The notes under the pieces were generated by a model that made no database searches, had not been told where the DNA came from, and saw nothing but the letters and a program-made list of their open reading frames with translations. This document shows positions 34,920 through 44,408 of a DNA stretch of 64,000 bases, one piece after another. The position numbers and the translations under genes were made by a program. The number at the start of each line of letters is the position of its first letter. The first letter of the stretch is position 1. Source of the DNA: Bacillota bacterium (lineage in GTDB: Bacteria > Bacillota > Clostridia > Lachnospirales > Lachnospiraceae); NCBI GenBank assembly GCA_023398375.1, contig JAEWSH010000084.1, positions 372,001 through 436,000 of the forward strand, in the 5' to 3' direction.

Positions 34920-35203
34920 CTTTCAAATTTGTATTACTAGCTGCCTTTTAATTTTGTATGTATGACTAATTATTATTGGCAAATACAATTTAGCTAATTT
35001 ATTGAAGCAGAGGTTTTATTCTACTATTTTTATATATATTATAGCATTAATTTATTTCTTATACTACGATTATATCTAAGAATAATTTATATATATTTCC
35101 ATTAATTTTGAGTGGTAAAACACATAAAATGAATGTTTCACACAAGTATATTTAGTGTTTTTCAAATGTTTCACGCTACTTTTTACAATATCTAGCGTCC
35201 CGA
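34920..35203. other. Intergenic region upstream of parA
   Basis: It carries the leftward parA promoter region and parS-like half sites. No gene is seen. The AT content is high, as usual near the origin. Confidence 0.5.
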
Positions 35204-35219
35204 TGTTTCACGTGAAACA
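35204..35219. promoter_or_regulatory. parS site 1
   Basis: The perfect 16-bp palindrome TGTTTCACGTGAAACA, identical to the B. subtilis parS consensus. Two degenerate half sites, TGTTTCACACAAG (about 35135) and TGTTTCACGCTAC (about 35167), lie nearby. Confidence 0.97.
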
Positions 35220-35254
35220 TTATCTAGTATCTGAGTCACAATAAACGAAAAGTT

Positions 35255-35286
35255 ATCCTCTATGTTTCACGTGAAACATAGAGGAT
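35255..35286. promoter_or_regulatory. parS site 2 within a 32-bp palindrome
   Basis: TGTTTCACGTGAAACA at 35263-35278 is perfectly extended by ATCCTCTA/TAGAGGAT to a 32-bp palindrome lying just downstream of the response-regulator stop. The RNA would fold into a strong hairpin, so it may double as a transcription stop, though the T-run on the minus strand is short. Confidence 0.95.
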
Positions 35287-35289
35287 ATT

Positions 35290-35931
35290 TCAAAAGATCT
35301 TAATTAAATTATTCCTAATAGCAAAAACTGCTGCTTGTGTTCTATCAGAAACTTCAATCTTTTTAAATATACTTGATATATGATTTTTAACTGTTCGTTC
35401 ACTAATTAATAAACTATCTGCTATTTCCTTATTAAACATTCCGCTTGCTACTTGAATAAGAACTTCTCTTTCACGCTTTGTTAATTGTACTATTTTATCT
35501 TTGTCATTATCTCTTTTTATAAGTCTAGCGTTTAACAAAGGTATTAAATCTGGCTGTATAAAATCATTACCGTCGACAATAGTAAAGATAGCTTTTTTTA
35601 ACTCAGAAGATTCAGAATCTTTTAATATATACCCATTTACTCCAATATCAACAGCTTTTACTAAGTATTCTACTTCATTATGTACGGTCAAAATCAAAAT
35701 TTTTATATCATCCTTTTTACTACGTAATTCTTCTAAAACTTCTATACCATTTTTATTAGGCATGTTAATATCTAATAATAATACATCAGGTCTAATGTTT
35801 TTCAAAATAGTCAAACATTCATTTCCATCAGCTGCCTCTGCAATAACTTTTATAGTTCCGTCAAATTCTAATAATTGTTTAATTCCCTCACGCATCATTG
35901 CATGATCATCTGCAATCATTATATTAATCAT
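35290..35931 (-). CDS. NarL/FixJ-type response regulator (DegU-like)
   Basis: A 213-residue two-component regulator. The receiver has the acid pocket IMIADDHAMMREG, the phospho-acceptor Asp in DVLLLDINMPNKNG and Lys in NGYILKDSE. The C-terminal LuxR-type HTH reads LTKREREVLIQVASGMFNKEIADSLLISERTVKNHISSIFKK. Its ATG overlaps the stop of the upstream kinase gene by four bases, so the two form one unit. Targets are unknown. Confidence 0.93.
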   Translation of the reverse strand: MINIMIADDHAMMREGIKQLLEFDGTIKVIAEAADGNECLTILKNIRPDVLLLDINMPNKNGIEVLEELRSKKDDIKILILTVHNEVEYLVKAVDIGVNGYILKDSESSELKKAIFTIVDGNDFIQPDLIPLLNARLIKRDNDKDKIVQLTKREREVLIQVASGMFNKEIADSLLISERTVKNHISSIFKKIEVSDRTQAAVFAIRNNLIKIF

Positions 35932-37067
35932 TTATTACTCCCTTCACTGTAACTTGGCAAACAAATTGTTATTATGGTTCCCTTATTTAAAATTGATTTT
36001 ATATCAAATTTACCTTTTAATATAGATACATTTTCTTTTGTTAATAATAAACCAAAATGATGTTTATTATTAGTCTTAGAAATATCAAAACCAATACCAT
36101 CATCTTCTATATGAATATAAATATTTGATTTAATTTCTTTTATCTCAATCTTTAAATTATTGGCATTAGAATATTTAATAGCATTATTAACACATTCTTT
36201 AACAATATGAAAAATTGAAATACTAACTAATTGATTTGGTATAATTATATCATCAATACTATAAGATATCTGCATATTAGTTTGGATTTGTATTTCAGTA
36301 AAATATTTATCAAAAGTTGCCTTTAATCCAATATCATCAAATTCCATAGGACGTAGATAGAATATAATATTTCGCATGTCATTAATAATTATTTTTATTT
36401 TTCTGTTTACATCTAATAATTCCATCTTTGCACGAATAATATCTTGATCGACAAATTTAGAACTTAATTCGATCTTATGAATAAGATGTGTTAAACTTTG
36501 AACTGTATTGTCATGTAAATCTCTGGCAATTCTTTGCCTTTCCTTTTCCTGCATGTCTAGAATTAAATATTTTATTTCTTCGCTATCTTTAAGTTCTGTA
36601 TTATAATCAGAAAGTAATATATTATTTTTAATTCCAATAAGTTTTTCTTTCTCAATTTTCTCCAGTAAAGTATCATCAATATCTTTTAAAAAATCTTCTG
36701 TATCATCTTTAATGCTATTTTTTACAATAGATTCATCTATACTTTTTAAAACAGTACCCAATTTATTTATTCTTACTGTCAATATATCAATCTTACAATT
36801 TAGCTCATTATTTGCTTTCACTAATTTATCTTTTTCACTATTTTGATTTTGTATTTTTTCTCGATATATATATTGTACATTTCTAGGTGAAAAAAACTCA
36901 AATTCTACATCTTCTTTGTCATATAAAGATTTTAGAAAAATATCTATCTCCTTAATTTTATCATTATTATCGTGTACTTCTTTTTCTAATTTATCTCTGT
37001 CGAATAATAAATCCTCATAAACTTGTTTTAATAAAATAATATTACTTTCATCCAAGTTATTACTCAA
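35928..37067 (-). CDS. Soluble sensor histidine kinase (DegS-like)
   Basis: A 379-residue HPK7-type kinase. The N-terminal half (about 1-170) is a long coiled coil with no membrane helix (LEKEVHDNNDKIKEIDIFLK, KDKLVKANNELNCKIDILTVR), as in DegS. The phospho-histidine is in QEKERQRIARDLHDNTVQSL. The ATP-binding HATPase_c has CVNNAIKYSNANNLKIEI and DDGIGFD. Start is TTG, 10 bases after GGAGGG. It phosphorylates the response regulator encoded by the next gene. Confidence 0.92.
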   Translation of the reverse strand: MSNNLDESNIILLKQVYEDLLFDRDKLEKEVHDNNDKIKEIDIFLKSLYDKEDVEFEFFSPRNVQYIYREKIQNQNSEKDKLVKANNELNCKIDILTVRINKLGTVLKSIDESIVKNSIKDDTEDFLKDIDDTLLEKIEKEKLIGIKNNILLSDYNTELKDSEEIKYLILDMQEKERQRIARDLHDNTVQSLTHLIHKIELSSKFVDQDIIRAKMELLDVNRKIKIIINDMRNIIFYLRPMEFDDIGLKATFDKYFTEIQIQTNMQISYSIDDIIIPNQLVSISIFHIVKECVNNAIKYSNANNLKIEIKEIKSNIYIHIEDDGIGFDISKTNNKHHFGLLLTKENVSILKGKFDIKSILNKGTIITICLPSYSEGSNK

Positions 37068-37268
37068 ATTTTAAACCCTCCAAATCGGTTAAAGATATCA
37101 TTACTATAATATAATATTTTTTACAGGAATAAAAGAAAAACTTTTATGTTATAAAATATTAAATATTAATAAATAAATTGTAAGTATACAAAAATTCAAC
37201 TATAATATAAATATAGAAATAAATAACAATTTTCGTTTTATTAAATATTAAAAATAAGGAGAACATCA

Positions 37269-38219
37269 ATGAAGTATAAATTTAAAACAATAATCACTTT
37301 AACTTCATTAACAACTATATCTATTCATATTATTAATAAAATTATATGTTCATTATCTTCTGTAAAAAATAAATTGGCTGGTTCAGAAAATCATTATTAT
37401 GAATGGCGTTTTGGCAAAGTTAGATATACAAAAAATGGTACTGGAACACCATTATTATTAATTCATGATCTTACTTTAGGAAGTTCTCAATATGAATTTC
37501 ATAATATAATTTATTCTTTATCAAAAAATTATGAAGTTTATTCTATTGATTTATTAGGTTATGGGCTTTCTGATAAGCCTAAAATAACATATACTAATTA
37601 CTTATACGTTCAGCAAATCAGTGATTTTATTAAAAATATTATTGGCAAAAAAACAGATATTATTGCAACAGGAGATGCAGCACCTATATCAATCATGACC
37701 TGTCACAATGATCCTAATATCATAAATAAAATGATATTTATTAATCCACAAAGTTTATATCAATTAAATACAATTCCTTCAAAACAGACGAAAGCATTAA
37801 AATTATTATTTGAGTTACCGATCCTAGGCACATTTATTTATAATCTAATTGCATCAAAAGACAATATACAGAAGGAATTTTTAGAAAAATATATATATAA
37901 CCCTTCTCATTTAAATATGGATGATATTGAAGCATATATAGAATCTTCTCATATTGAAGATAGTTCATCCAGATTTTCTTTTTCAAGTTATATTGGTAAA
38001 TATACAAATGCTAACATCATTCATGCATTAAAAGAAATAAATAATAGTATCTATATTATAGGTGGGCAGGAAAAAGATGAAATAAATACAATTATTGATA
38101 ATTATCTATACTACAATATTTCTATTGAGAGTTCATATATACCTAATACAAAACATCTACCTCAATTAGAGGAACCAGAAGAAGTTCTAAAACAAATTAA
38201 ACTATATTTAAATTATTAA
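37269..38219 (+). CDS. Alpha/beta-hydrolase-fold protein lacking the catalytic serine
   Basis: A 316-residue protein with an N-terminal hydrophobic or anchor segment (FKTIITLTSLTTISIHIINKI) and an alpha/beta-hydrolase domain from about residue 48: FGKVRYTKNGTGTPLLLIHD, then YEVYSIDLLGYGLSDKP. The nucleophile elbow reads IIATGDAAPIS where GxSxG is expected: an Asp occupies the nucleophile position and no Ser is present. The His is present in NTKHLPQLEEPEEV. Its function is unknown; it may be a pseudoenzyme or use Asp as in haloalkane dehalogenases. It is the only plus-strand gene between 28 and 45 kb. AAGGAG lies upstream of the ATG. Confidence 0.8.
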   Translation: MKYKFKTIITLTSLTTISIHIINKIICSLSSVKNKLAGSENHYYEWRFGKVRYTKNGTGTPLLLIHDLTLGSSQYEFHNIIYSLSKNYEVYSIDLLGYGLSDKPKITYTNYLYVQQISDFIKNIIGKKTDIIATGDAAPISIMTCHNDPNIINKMIFINPQSLYQLNTIPSKQTKALKLLFELPILGTFIYNLIASKDNIQKEFLEKYIYNPSHLNMDDIEAYIESSHIEDSSSRFSFSSYIGKYTNANIIHALKEINNSIYIIGGQEKDEINTIIDNYLYYNISIESSYIPNTKHLPQLEEPEEVLKQIKLYLNY

Positions 38220-38239
38220 TAGTGTTTTATAATAAAATA

Positions 38240-38965
38240 TTACTTTAATGGTTCTTTAGAAGGAAGTCCTGCTTTTCTTGGAAATGTTTTTGGAGTAATA
38301 TTTACTTTTCTAATCAATAATAAATTTCTATAATAATCTGAACCAGGTAGTTTAAATTCTATCTGGTTTTCTATTTTTCCACCTAATATCTGAATCCCGT
38401 TTGAAGCAGAATTTATTTCATCTATAATTTTATCAGATTTATAAGAAATAAATAAACCTCCTTTTTTTACAAAAGGCAAACAATATTCAGATAGTGTTGC
38501 TAAATTAGCAACTGCTCTTGATACGCTTAAATCAAAAGATTCTCTAAACTCAAAAAGTTTTGCATAGTCTTCTGCTCGTCCATGATACACTTTAATACTT
38601 TGTAGTGATAAAGTATTTATTACTTCATTCAAGAATTTAACTCTTTTATTTAATGAATCTAATAATGTAACATTTAAATTAGGAAATGCAATCTTTAAAG
38701 GAATACCTGGGAATCCAGCTCCGGTGCCAACATCGATCAAAGACTTTTCATCATATAAATCAACAGACTTTATTAATGAAAGACTATCTATAAAATGTTT
38801 AATCACTACTTCATCAAAATCGATAATAGCAGTTAAATTCATAACATTATTCCATTCAATCAACAAATCATAATAATCTATAAATTGATGATATTGATTC
38901 TCACTCAATTGGATATTTAATTCTTGTACATATTTTTTAAAGTTCTCAACTTTATAGTTTTCCAT
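38240..38965 (-). CDS. rsmG: 16S rRNA (guanine527-N7)-methyltransferase
   Basis: A 241-residue AdoMet-dependent methyltransferase (RsmG/GidB) that modifies G527 of 16S rRNA. The AdoMet loop is DVGTGAGFPGIPLKI, followed by VTLLDSLNKRVKFLNEV and SVSRAVANLATLSEYCLPFVKKGG. Length and the N-terminal helix NVMNLTAI are typical. It follows mnmG by 21 bases in the conserved block mnmE-mnmG-rsmG. GGTGGA precedes the ATG. Confidence 0.97.
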   Translation of the reverse strand: MENYKVENFKKYVQELNIQLSENQYHQFIDYYDLLIEWNNVMNLTAIIDFDEVVIKHFIDSLSLIKSVDLYDEKSLIDVGTGAGFPGIPLKIAFPNLNVTLLDSLNKRVKFLNEVINTLSLQSIKVYHGRAEDYAKLFEFRESFDLSVSRAVANLATLSEYCLPFVKKGGLFISYKSDKIIDEINSASNGIQILGGKIENQIEFKLPGSDYYRNLLLIRKVNITPKTFPRKAGLPSKEPLK

Positions 38966-38985
38966 TAATTTAATCCACCGATAAC

Positions 38986-40884
38986 TTATTTTGACTTGTA
39001 TAAATGCTCTAAATAAACAAGTAATACTGATATGTCAGCTGGAGATACACCAGATATCCTGGAAGCCTGTCCGACAGAAACAGGTCTAAATGATATTAAT
39101 TTTTGTCTAGCTTCTTTACGTAGACTATTAATATCATTATAATCCAAATCTTGAGGTATTAGTTTATTCTCCATTTTTTTAAATTGCTCTACTTGTTTTA
39201 ATTGTCTTTTTATATAACCATCATATTTAATATTTATATTTACCTGTTCAATAACATCCTCTGATAAAGGCATTCTTTCAGAATCAATCTCACCTAAAAT
39301 CTCATATGATAATTCTGGTCTACATGCTAATTCAGCAAGACTGGTACCAGTTTTAAGTAATGAACTTCCATGCTTTTTTAAAAATTCTTGGATATCTTTT
39401 GATGCGCCTATTGTAGTCACTTGTAATCTATTAACTTCCCTTTTAATTAAATCTTCTTTATTAATTACATAATCATATTGTTCTTTTGTTATTAAACCTA
39501 CCTGATATCCATATTTTCTTAATCTCAAATCTGCATTATCCTGCCTTAACAGTAAACGATATTCTGCACGGGAAGTCATCATTCTATAAGGCTCGTAATT
39601 ATCTTTTGTTACTAAATCATCAATCAAAACACCAATATATGATTCTGAACGATCTAATACTAACAGCTCCTGCTCCTTAATTAATAATGCAGCATTAATA
39701 CCAGCAATTAAACCTTGCGCAGCTGCTTCTTCATATCCACTGCTTCCATTGAACTGTCCACCACTAAATAGTCCACTGACAGATTTAAATTGTAAAGTAG
39801 GATATAACTGTTTTGAATTAATACAATCATATTCAATTGCATATGCATTCCTAACAATTTTACAATGTTCAAGACCAGGAACTGTTCGATACATGGCAAG
39901 TTGAACATCTTCCGGTAAAGAAGATGACATACCACCTACATACCATTCATTCGTATGCATTCCTTCCGGTTCTAAGAATACCTGATGTCTCTCTTTATCA
40001 GCAAATTTTACAACTTTATCCTCAATAGAAGGACAATATCTAGGACCGGTACCCTCAATAACACCAGCATAAATAGGTGAGCGATCAAGATTTTTACGGA
40101 TAATCTGATGTGTCTTCTCATTTGTATAAGTTAACCAACAAGAAACTTGATCTATTTGGACATCTTCAGGATTTGTAGAAAATGAGAAAGGAATCACAAT
40201 CTCATCGCCAAATTGTTCCTCCATTTTATCAAAATCTATAGATCGCTTATCCATTCTTGCCGGTGTTCCAGTTTTAAATCTTCTCATTTCTATTCCTAAT
40301 TTTATTAAGGAATCAGTTAAATAATTAGCAGGCTGTAATCCATTAGGTCCAGTATAAGTAATAGCCTCACCACATAGACATCTTGCTTTCAAATAAGTTC
40401 CTGTACATAAAACAACTGCCTTACATTCATAAATAGCACCTGTAAATATTTTTACGCCTGTTATTCTTTTCTTTTCATCCCCAATATCTTCAGCAATTAA
40501 TTCACATACTTCAGCCTGTTTAATTGTAAGATGATCCTGATTTTCCAGCACTTTACGCATTGATCGTGAATATTCGGCCTTATCAGCCTGTGCTCTTAGT
40601 GAATGTACTGCAGGTCCTTTTGAACAATTTAACATCTTGGATTGGATAAAAGTGGTATCTATATTCTTACCCATTTCTCCACCAAGTGCATCTATTTCTC
40701 TAACTAAATGTCCCTTTGAACTTCCACCAATATTAGGATTACAAGGCATCAATGCAATACTGTCAACACTTACAGTAAAAATTACTGTTTCAAGTCCCAT
40801 TCTCGCACAAGCTAAAGCTGCCTCACACCCAGCATGCCCGGCTCCTACAATACATACATCAACCTGTTCTTTAATTCCACTCAT
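38986..40884 (-). CDS. mnmG: tRNA uridine-5-carboxymethylaminomethyl modification enzyme MnmG
   Basis: About 632 residues from the ATG at 40884 (GAAAGTTGG upstream); the frame can be read from a TTG at 40896. FAD-dependent partner of MnmE for the cmnm5 modification of wobble U34. FAD motif DVCIVGAGHAGCEAALA at the start; the MnmG signatures GGSSKGHLVREIDALGG and PIYAGVIEGTGPRYCPSIEDK are intact. GLFSGGQFNGSSGYEEAAAQG and the C-terminal MnmE-binding helical domain are also present. Confidence 0.98.
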   Translation of the reverse strand: MSGIKEQVDVCIVGAGHAGCEAALACARMGLETVIFTVSVDSIALMPCNPNIGGSSKGHLVREIDALGGEMGKNIDTTFIQSKMLNCSKGPAVHSLRAQADKAEYSRSMRKVLENQDHLTIKQAEVCELIAEDIGDEKKRITGVKIFTGAIYECKAVVLCTGTYLKARCLCGEAITYTGPNGLQPANYLTDSLIKLGIEMRRFKTGTPARMDKRSIDFDKMEEQFGDEIVIPFSFSTNPEDVQIDQVSCWLTYTNEKTHQIIRKNLDRSPIYAGVIEGTGPRYCPSIEDKVVKFADKERHQVFLEPEGMHTNEWYVGGMSSSLPEDVQLAMYRTVPGLEHCKIVRNAYAIEYDCINSKQLYPTLQFKSVSGLFSGGQFNGSSGYEEAAAQGLIAGINAALLIKEQELLVLDRSESYIGVLIDDLVTKDNYEPYRMMTSRAEYRLLLRQDNADLRLRKYGYQVGLITKEQYDYVINKEDLIKREVNRLQVTTIGASKDIQEFLKKHGSSLLKTGTSLAELACRPELSYEILGEIDSERMPLSEDVIEQVNINIKYDGYIKRQLKQVEQFKKMENKLIPQDLDYNDINSLRKEARQKLISFRPVSVGQASRISGVSPADISVLLVYLEHLYKSK

Positions 40885-40907
40885 TATATACACCAACTTT
40901 CAATATA

Positions 40908-40955
40908 AAGAAGAATGCCTTGCATTCTTCCAAGATAAAAATCTTTGATTTTTAT
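40908..40955 (-). terminator. Tandem hairpins after mnmE
   Basis: Two adjacent stems read on the minus strand: GATAAAAATC / GATTTTTATC and GAAGAATGC / GCATTCTTC followed by TTTATATT. They sit between mnmE and mnmG and may lower read-through. Confidence 0.6.
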
Positions 40956-42347
40956 CTATTTACCCATACAAAATTTAGAAAAAATTTCATTTACCAAATC
41001 TTCTCCTACTTCTTCTCCAATAACGTAACCAAGCGAAATATAGGCATTCATTAAATCAATCGAATAAAAATCTTCAGGCATATTATCCTTTAAACTTTTT
41101 TTTACTAATTTTAAACTCTCATAAGCATTATCAATCGCTTCCTTATGACGCATATTTGTAATATATACTTCGTTATTAAAGGAAATATTTCCATGAAAAA
41201 ATAAATCCTTTACTTTATTTTCAAAGATATCAATTCCTATATTTTCCTTTGTTGAAGTTTTAATTATCAAATCATTATGATCTGAAATACAAAATTTATT
41301 TTTTAAAATTTCTTCTGTTACAACAAAATCAAGATCTGTTTTATTTAACAAGATAATTTTATTCTTTTCTTTGATTAATTTCATGATCTCATCATCTTTT
41401 TCATCAAGAGGAATTGATGAATCTACGACATATATAATAAGATCTGCATCTAAAGCATACTTTTTTGCTTTTTCTATTCCAATTTTTTCTACTTCATCAT
41501 TTGTAATACAGATACCAGCAGTATCAATTATATTTAACTGAATACCATGTAATTTTATACTTTCTTCTAAAACATCTCTTGTTGTACCGGCAACATTTGT
41601 TACAATTGCTTTTTCTTCTCCAACTAAGCGGTTCAATAAAGAAGATTTTCCTGCATTTGGCTTTCCTACAATAACAGTATTAATTCCTTCTTTTAACATT
41701 TTACCATTATTTGCAGTACTTAATAATTTTTCTAATATTAATAATAAATCATTAATTTTATTTATTAACCTCTCATCATAACCATCCAAACTAATATGTT
41801 CCGGATCATCAAGTGCAGATTCTATAAAAGCAATCTCAAAAAGTATGTCTTCTCTTACTTTTCGTATCATATTAGAAAGAGAACCTTTTAACTGACTAAC
41901 AGAGCTTTTTAGCGCAAATTCGTTTTGTGAATTAATTACATCAATTACAGCTTCTGCCTTAGATAAATCAATTCTGCCATTTAAAAATGCTCTCTTTGTA
42001 AATTCACCTGGCTCGGCTAATCTTGCACCATTTTTTATAATAGTTTCAAGAATATGATTCATAACTAAAATACCACCATGACAATCTATTTCAACGGTAT
42101 CTTCTGTAGTATAACTGTTCGGAGACTTCATTACAATTACTAATACTTCATCAATCAATTCATTTCCGTCATAAATAAAACCATAATGAACGGTATGCGA
42201 TAAAGCATTCATTAAAGTCTTTTTATTATTCTTATTACTAAATATTTTATTTACAACAGAAATGGATTCATCTCCACTAACCCTGATAATACCAATACCT
42301 GAATTTGTCATTGCAGATGCAATAGCAGCAATTGTTTCAGTTTTCAT
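40956..42347 (-). CDS. mnmE: tRNA modification GTPase MnmE
   Basis: About 463 residues from the ATG at 42347, seven bases after AGAGGTG; a GTG nine bases upstream is in frame. It pairs with MnmG in U34 modification. The folate-binding N-domain begins TIAAIASAMTNSGIGIIRVSG. The inserted G domain has VIVGKPNAGKSSLLNRLVGEE, DTAG in IIDTAGI and LLNKTDL. The C-terminal ends in IFSKFCMGK, carrying the essential cysteine. Confidence 0.97.
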   Translation of the reverse strand: MKTETIAAIASAMTNSGIGIIRVSGDESISVVNKIFSNKNNKKTLMNALSHTVHYGFIYDGNELIDEVLVIVMKSPNSYTTEDTVEIDCHGGILVMNHILETIIKNGARLAEPGEFTKRAFLNGRIDLSKAEAVIDVINSQNEFALKSSVSQLKGSLSNMIRKVREDILFEIAFIESALDDPEHISLDGYDERLINKINDLLLILEKLLSTANNGKMLKEGINTVIVGKPNAGKSSLLNRLVGEEKAIVTNVAGTTRDVLEESIKLHGIQLNIIDTAGICITNDEVEKIGIEKAKKYALDADLIIYVVDSSIPLDEKDDEIMKLIKEKNKIILLNKTDLDFVVTEEILKNKFCISDHNDLIIKTSTKENIGIDIFENKVKDLFFHGNISFNNEVYITNMRHKEAIDNAYESLKLVKKSLKDNMPEDFYSIDLMNAYISLGYVIGEEVGEDLVNEIFSKFCMGK

Positions 42348-42394
42348 ATTTATCACCTCTTTCTGAATAGATCATATCTAAAAAAAGAGAGTGT

Positions 42395-42436
42395 GTAAAT
42401 TAAAATCATATTAATATCATTTGATTTTAATTTACA
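42395..42436. other. Long imperfect hairpin between jag and mnmE
   Basis: GTAAATTAAAATCA pairs with TGATTTTAATTTAC, flanked by AGAGAG/CTCT. It lies in the 115-base gap between the jag stop and the mnmE start. It may be a weak terminator or an mRNA stability element. Confidence 0.55.
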
Positions 42437-42462
42437 TTTCACCCTCTATTAGCCTAAAAATA

Positions 42463-43086
42463 TTATTTCTTAAGTGTTACTACAACTCTTCTAAATGGTT
42501 CTTCACCCTCACTATGAGTAGTTACAAAATTATCATTTTGAAGTGCTGAATGAATAATTCTTCTTTCATAAGGATTCATTGGTTCCAATGAAACAGAACG
42601 TTTTGACCTTTTAACCTTAAAAGATATATTTTTTGCAAGATTTTCTAACGTTTCTTTTCTTCTTTGTCTGTAATTTTCAGTATCTATTTTTACCCTTATA
42701 TAATTTTCAACTTCTTTATTCACAACTAAAGATACTAAATATTGAAGTGAATCTAATGTTTGTCCACGTTTTCCGATAAGAACTCCCATTTCATCTCCAC
42801 TAAGATCAATATCCAAAGAATTATCTTCCACATCAAACTTTACATTAATAACAACTGTTAAATCCATTGCCTCAAATACATCTTTTAAAAAAATCTTTGC
42901 TTTATCTTCAATAGAAGTCTTTACTCTTGCCTTAATAATAGCTGGTTTTGAATTAAATCCTAAAAATCCAGTTGAACCTTCTTCTATAATTTCATACTCT
43001 AACTTATCACTGGTTACAGATAGCCTTTGACAAGCTACTGTAATTGCATCATTAACTGTTTTTTCTGAAATTTCAATAAATTCCAT
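42463..43086 (-). CDS. jag: RNA-binding protein Jag/KhpB
   Basis: A 207-residue protein with the Jag_N domain (EISEKTVNDAITVACQRL and ITEEGSTGFLGF-type segment), a KH domain (VLIGKRGQTLDSLQYLVSLVVNK) and a C-terminal R3H domain (LEPMNPYERRIIHSALQ). The family binds RNA and works with KhpA in cell division and with YidC. It follows yidC by 11 bases. GGGGG precedes the ATG. Confidence 0.95.
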   Translation of the reverse strand: MEFIEISEKTVNDAITVACQRLSVTSDKLEYEIIEEGSTGFLGFNSKPAIIKARVKTSIEDKAKIFLKDVFEAMDLTVVINVKFDVEDNSLDIDLSGDEMGVLIGKRGQTLDSLQYLVSLVVNKEVENYIRVKIDTENYRQRRKETLENLAKNISFKVKRSKRSVSLEPMNPYERRIIHSALQNDNFVTTHSEGEEPFRRVVVTLKK

Positions 43087-43097
43087 TTCAATACCCC

Positions 43098-44381
43098 CTA
43101 TTTATTATTCTTTTCATTATACTGTTTGACCATATTTGCCTTTGCAGCAATACTTCCTGGTTTTGCATTTTTACTATAAAATTCAGTTGCTTTTTTAATA
43201 GCAGCATCTTTTTCTTCCTGTGAGACAGTTGATTTTGTATTCACATTTTTTGTACTAATTTTCGCATTAGATGACAAAGACTGTGGAGGTAAACCAGCTT
43301 TTTCACGTTTTTTGTTATTCTTTTCTATATTTTTCTTAATAACAGCATCTATATCAACTTTATCAATATGTTTATTAATAACAACTTGTTGAATACTTCT
43401 TACTACTGCTCCGGCTACCCAATAAAGTCCCATACCTGCTGGTAACGTATAACAGAAAAAAGCAGACATAAGCGGCATCATCATATTCATTGTTTTCATA
43501 GATGAAGCCATTGGATTATCAGCATCTCCTGAAGTTTGTGCAGGTTGTGGCATTAACTTTACATTTATCCATTGTGTAAATGCAGATAAAAAAGGTATTA
43601 CCAGTGCAGCTACGATCATTAAATAAGAATGGCTGCTAATTGCCTGTTTTACCATAAAAGATGGTGAATTTCCAATATTTAACCCAAGAAATGAATTATA
43701 ATGATTCAATTTTTCTAATGTAGCAGCAACATCCCCTGATAAAACAGTAAATTTTTCAGAAATTGAAGTCCATTCTAAAGTAGAAGCTTTATTTAATACA
43801 TCAATATACGTATTTTTAATATATTCTGTATTTCCACTTGTAAACAATTCATTAGTAAATTGCTTTGAATACATTTTAGCTTGAGAAAATCCCTGAATAA
43901 ATTCTGCACTACCTGACTGACTGATTAAATTTGTAACTAACGGCTCAAAAGCTTGTTTAATTTGGGTAACATATGCAGGCATACTATAAATAACTCTATA
44001 TAATGCAAATAAAATAGGCATTTGAATCGCTAATTGAAGACAACTTCCTGTTGGAGATACACCATACTTTTCATATATATATTTAGTCTCCTGATTCATA
44101 GCCATCATAGAATCATTATCTTTTTTATTCTTATACTTTGCCTGAATAGCTTGAATTTCAGGATTCATCTTTGCAGATAATTTTGAAAATTTTTGTTGCT
44201 TATAAGTTAATGGTGTCATTAATAGATAAATAACAATTGTAAATATAATAATAGATAATCCAACATTTGGAATGCCAATTAAATTAAGAACATAAAAAAT
44301 AGCATTCATTAAATAACCCAAAATTTCAGAAACAAAACCTATAATAAATGTTTGATTCTTGGTTAGTAAAATACCTGTCAA
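43098..44381 (-). CDS. yidC: Membrane protein insertase YidC (SpoIIIJ/OxaA)
   Basis: A 427-residue insertase that places proteins in the membrane with or without Sec. Start is TTG, nine bases after AAGGAGG. The 60KD_IMP core has IIIFTIVIYLLMTPLTYKQQ, the cytosolic hairpin KLSAKMNPEIQAIQAKYKNKKD, and LQLAIQMPILFALYRVIYS. An extracytoplasmic insertion is longer than in SpoIIIJ (about 155-240), and the C-tail is basic. There is no lipobox. Tyr52 sits where SpoIIIJ-type proteins have the groove arginine. Confidence 0.95.
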   Translation of the reverse strand: MTGILLTKNQTFIIGFVSEILGYLMNAIFYVLNLIGIPNVGLSIIIFTIVIYLLMTPLTYKQQKFSKLSAKMNPEIQAIQAKYKNKKDNDSMMAMNQETKYIYEKYGVSPTGSCLQLAIQMPILFALYRVIYSMPAYVTQIKQAFEPLVTNLISQSGSAEFIQGFSQAKMYSKQFTNELFTSGNTEYIKNTYIDVLNKASTLEWTSISEKFTVLSGDVAATLEKLNHYNSFLGLNIGNSPSFMVKQAISSHSYLMIVAALVIPFLSAFTQWINVKLMPQPAQTSGDADNPMASSMKTMNMMMPLMSAFFCYTLPAGMGLYWVAGAVVRSIQQVVINKHIDKVDIDAVIKKNIEKNNKKREKAGLPPQSLSSNAKISTKNVNTKSTVSQEEKDAAIKKATEFYSKNAKPGSIAAKANMVKQYNEKNNK

Positions 44382-44408
44382 TATTTCATCCTCCTTGTAT
44401 ATTCCTTA

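Noticed and set aside
35501..35905. A 134-codon plus-strand frame inside the response-regulator gene
   Set aside because: Exact antisense of the receiver domain; composition reflects the opposite strand.
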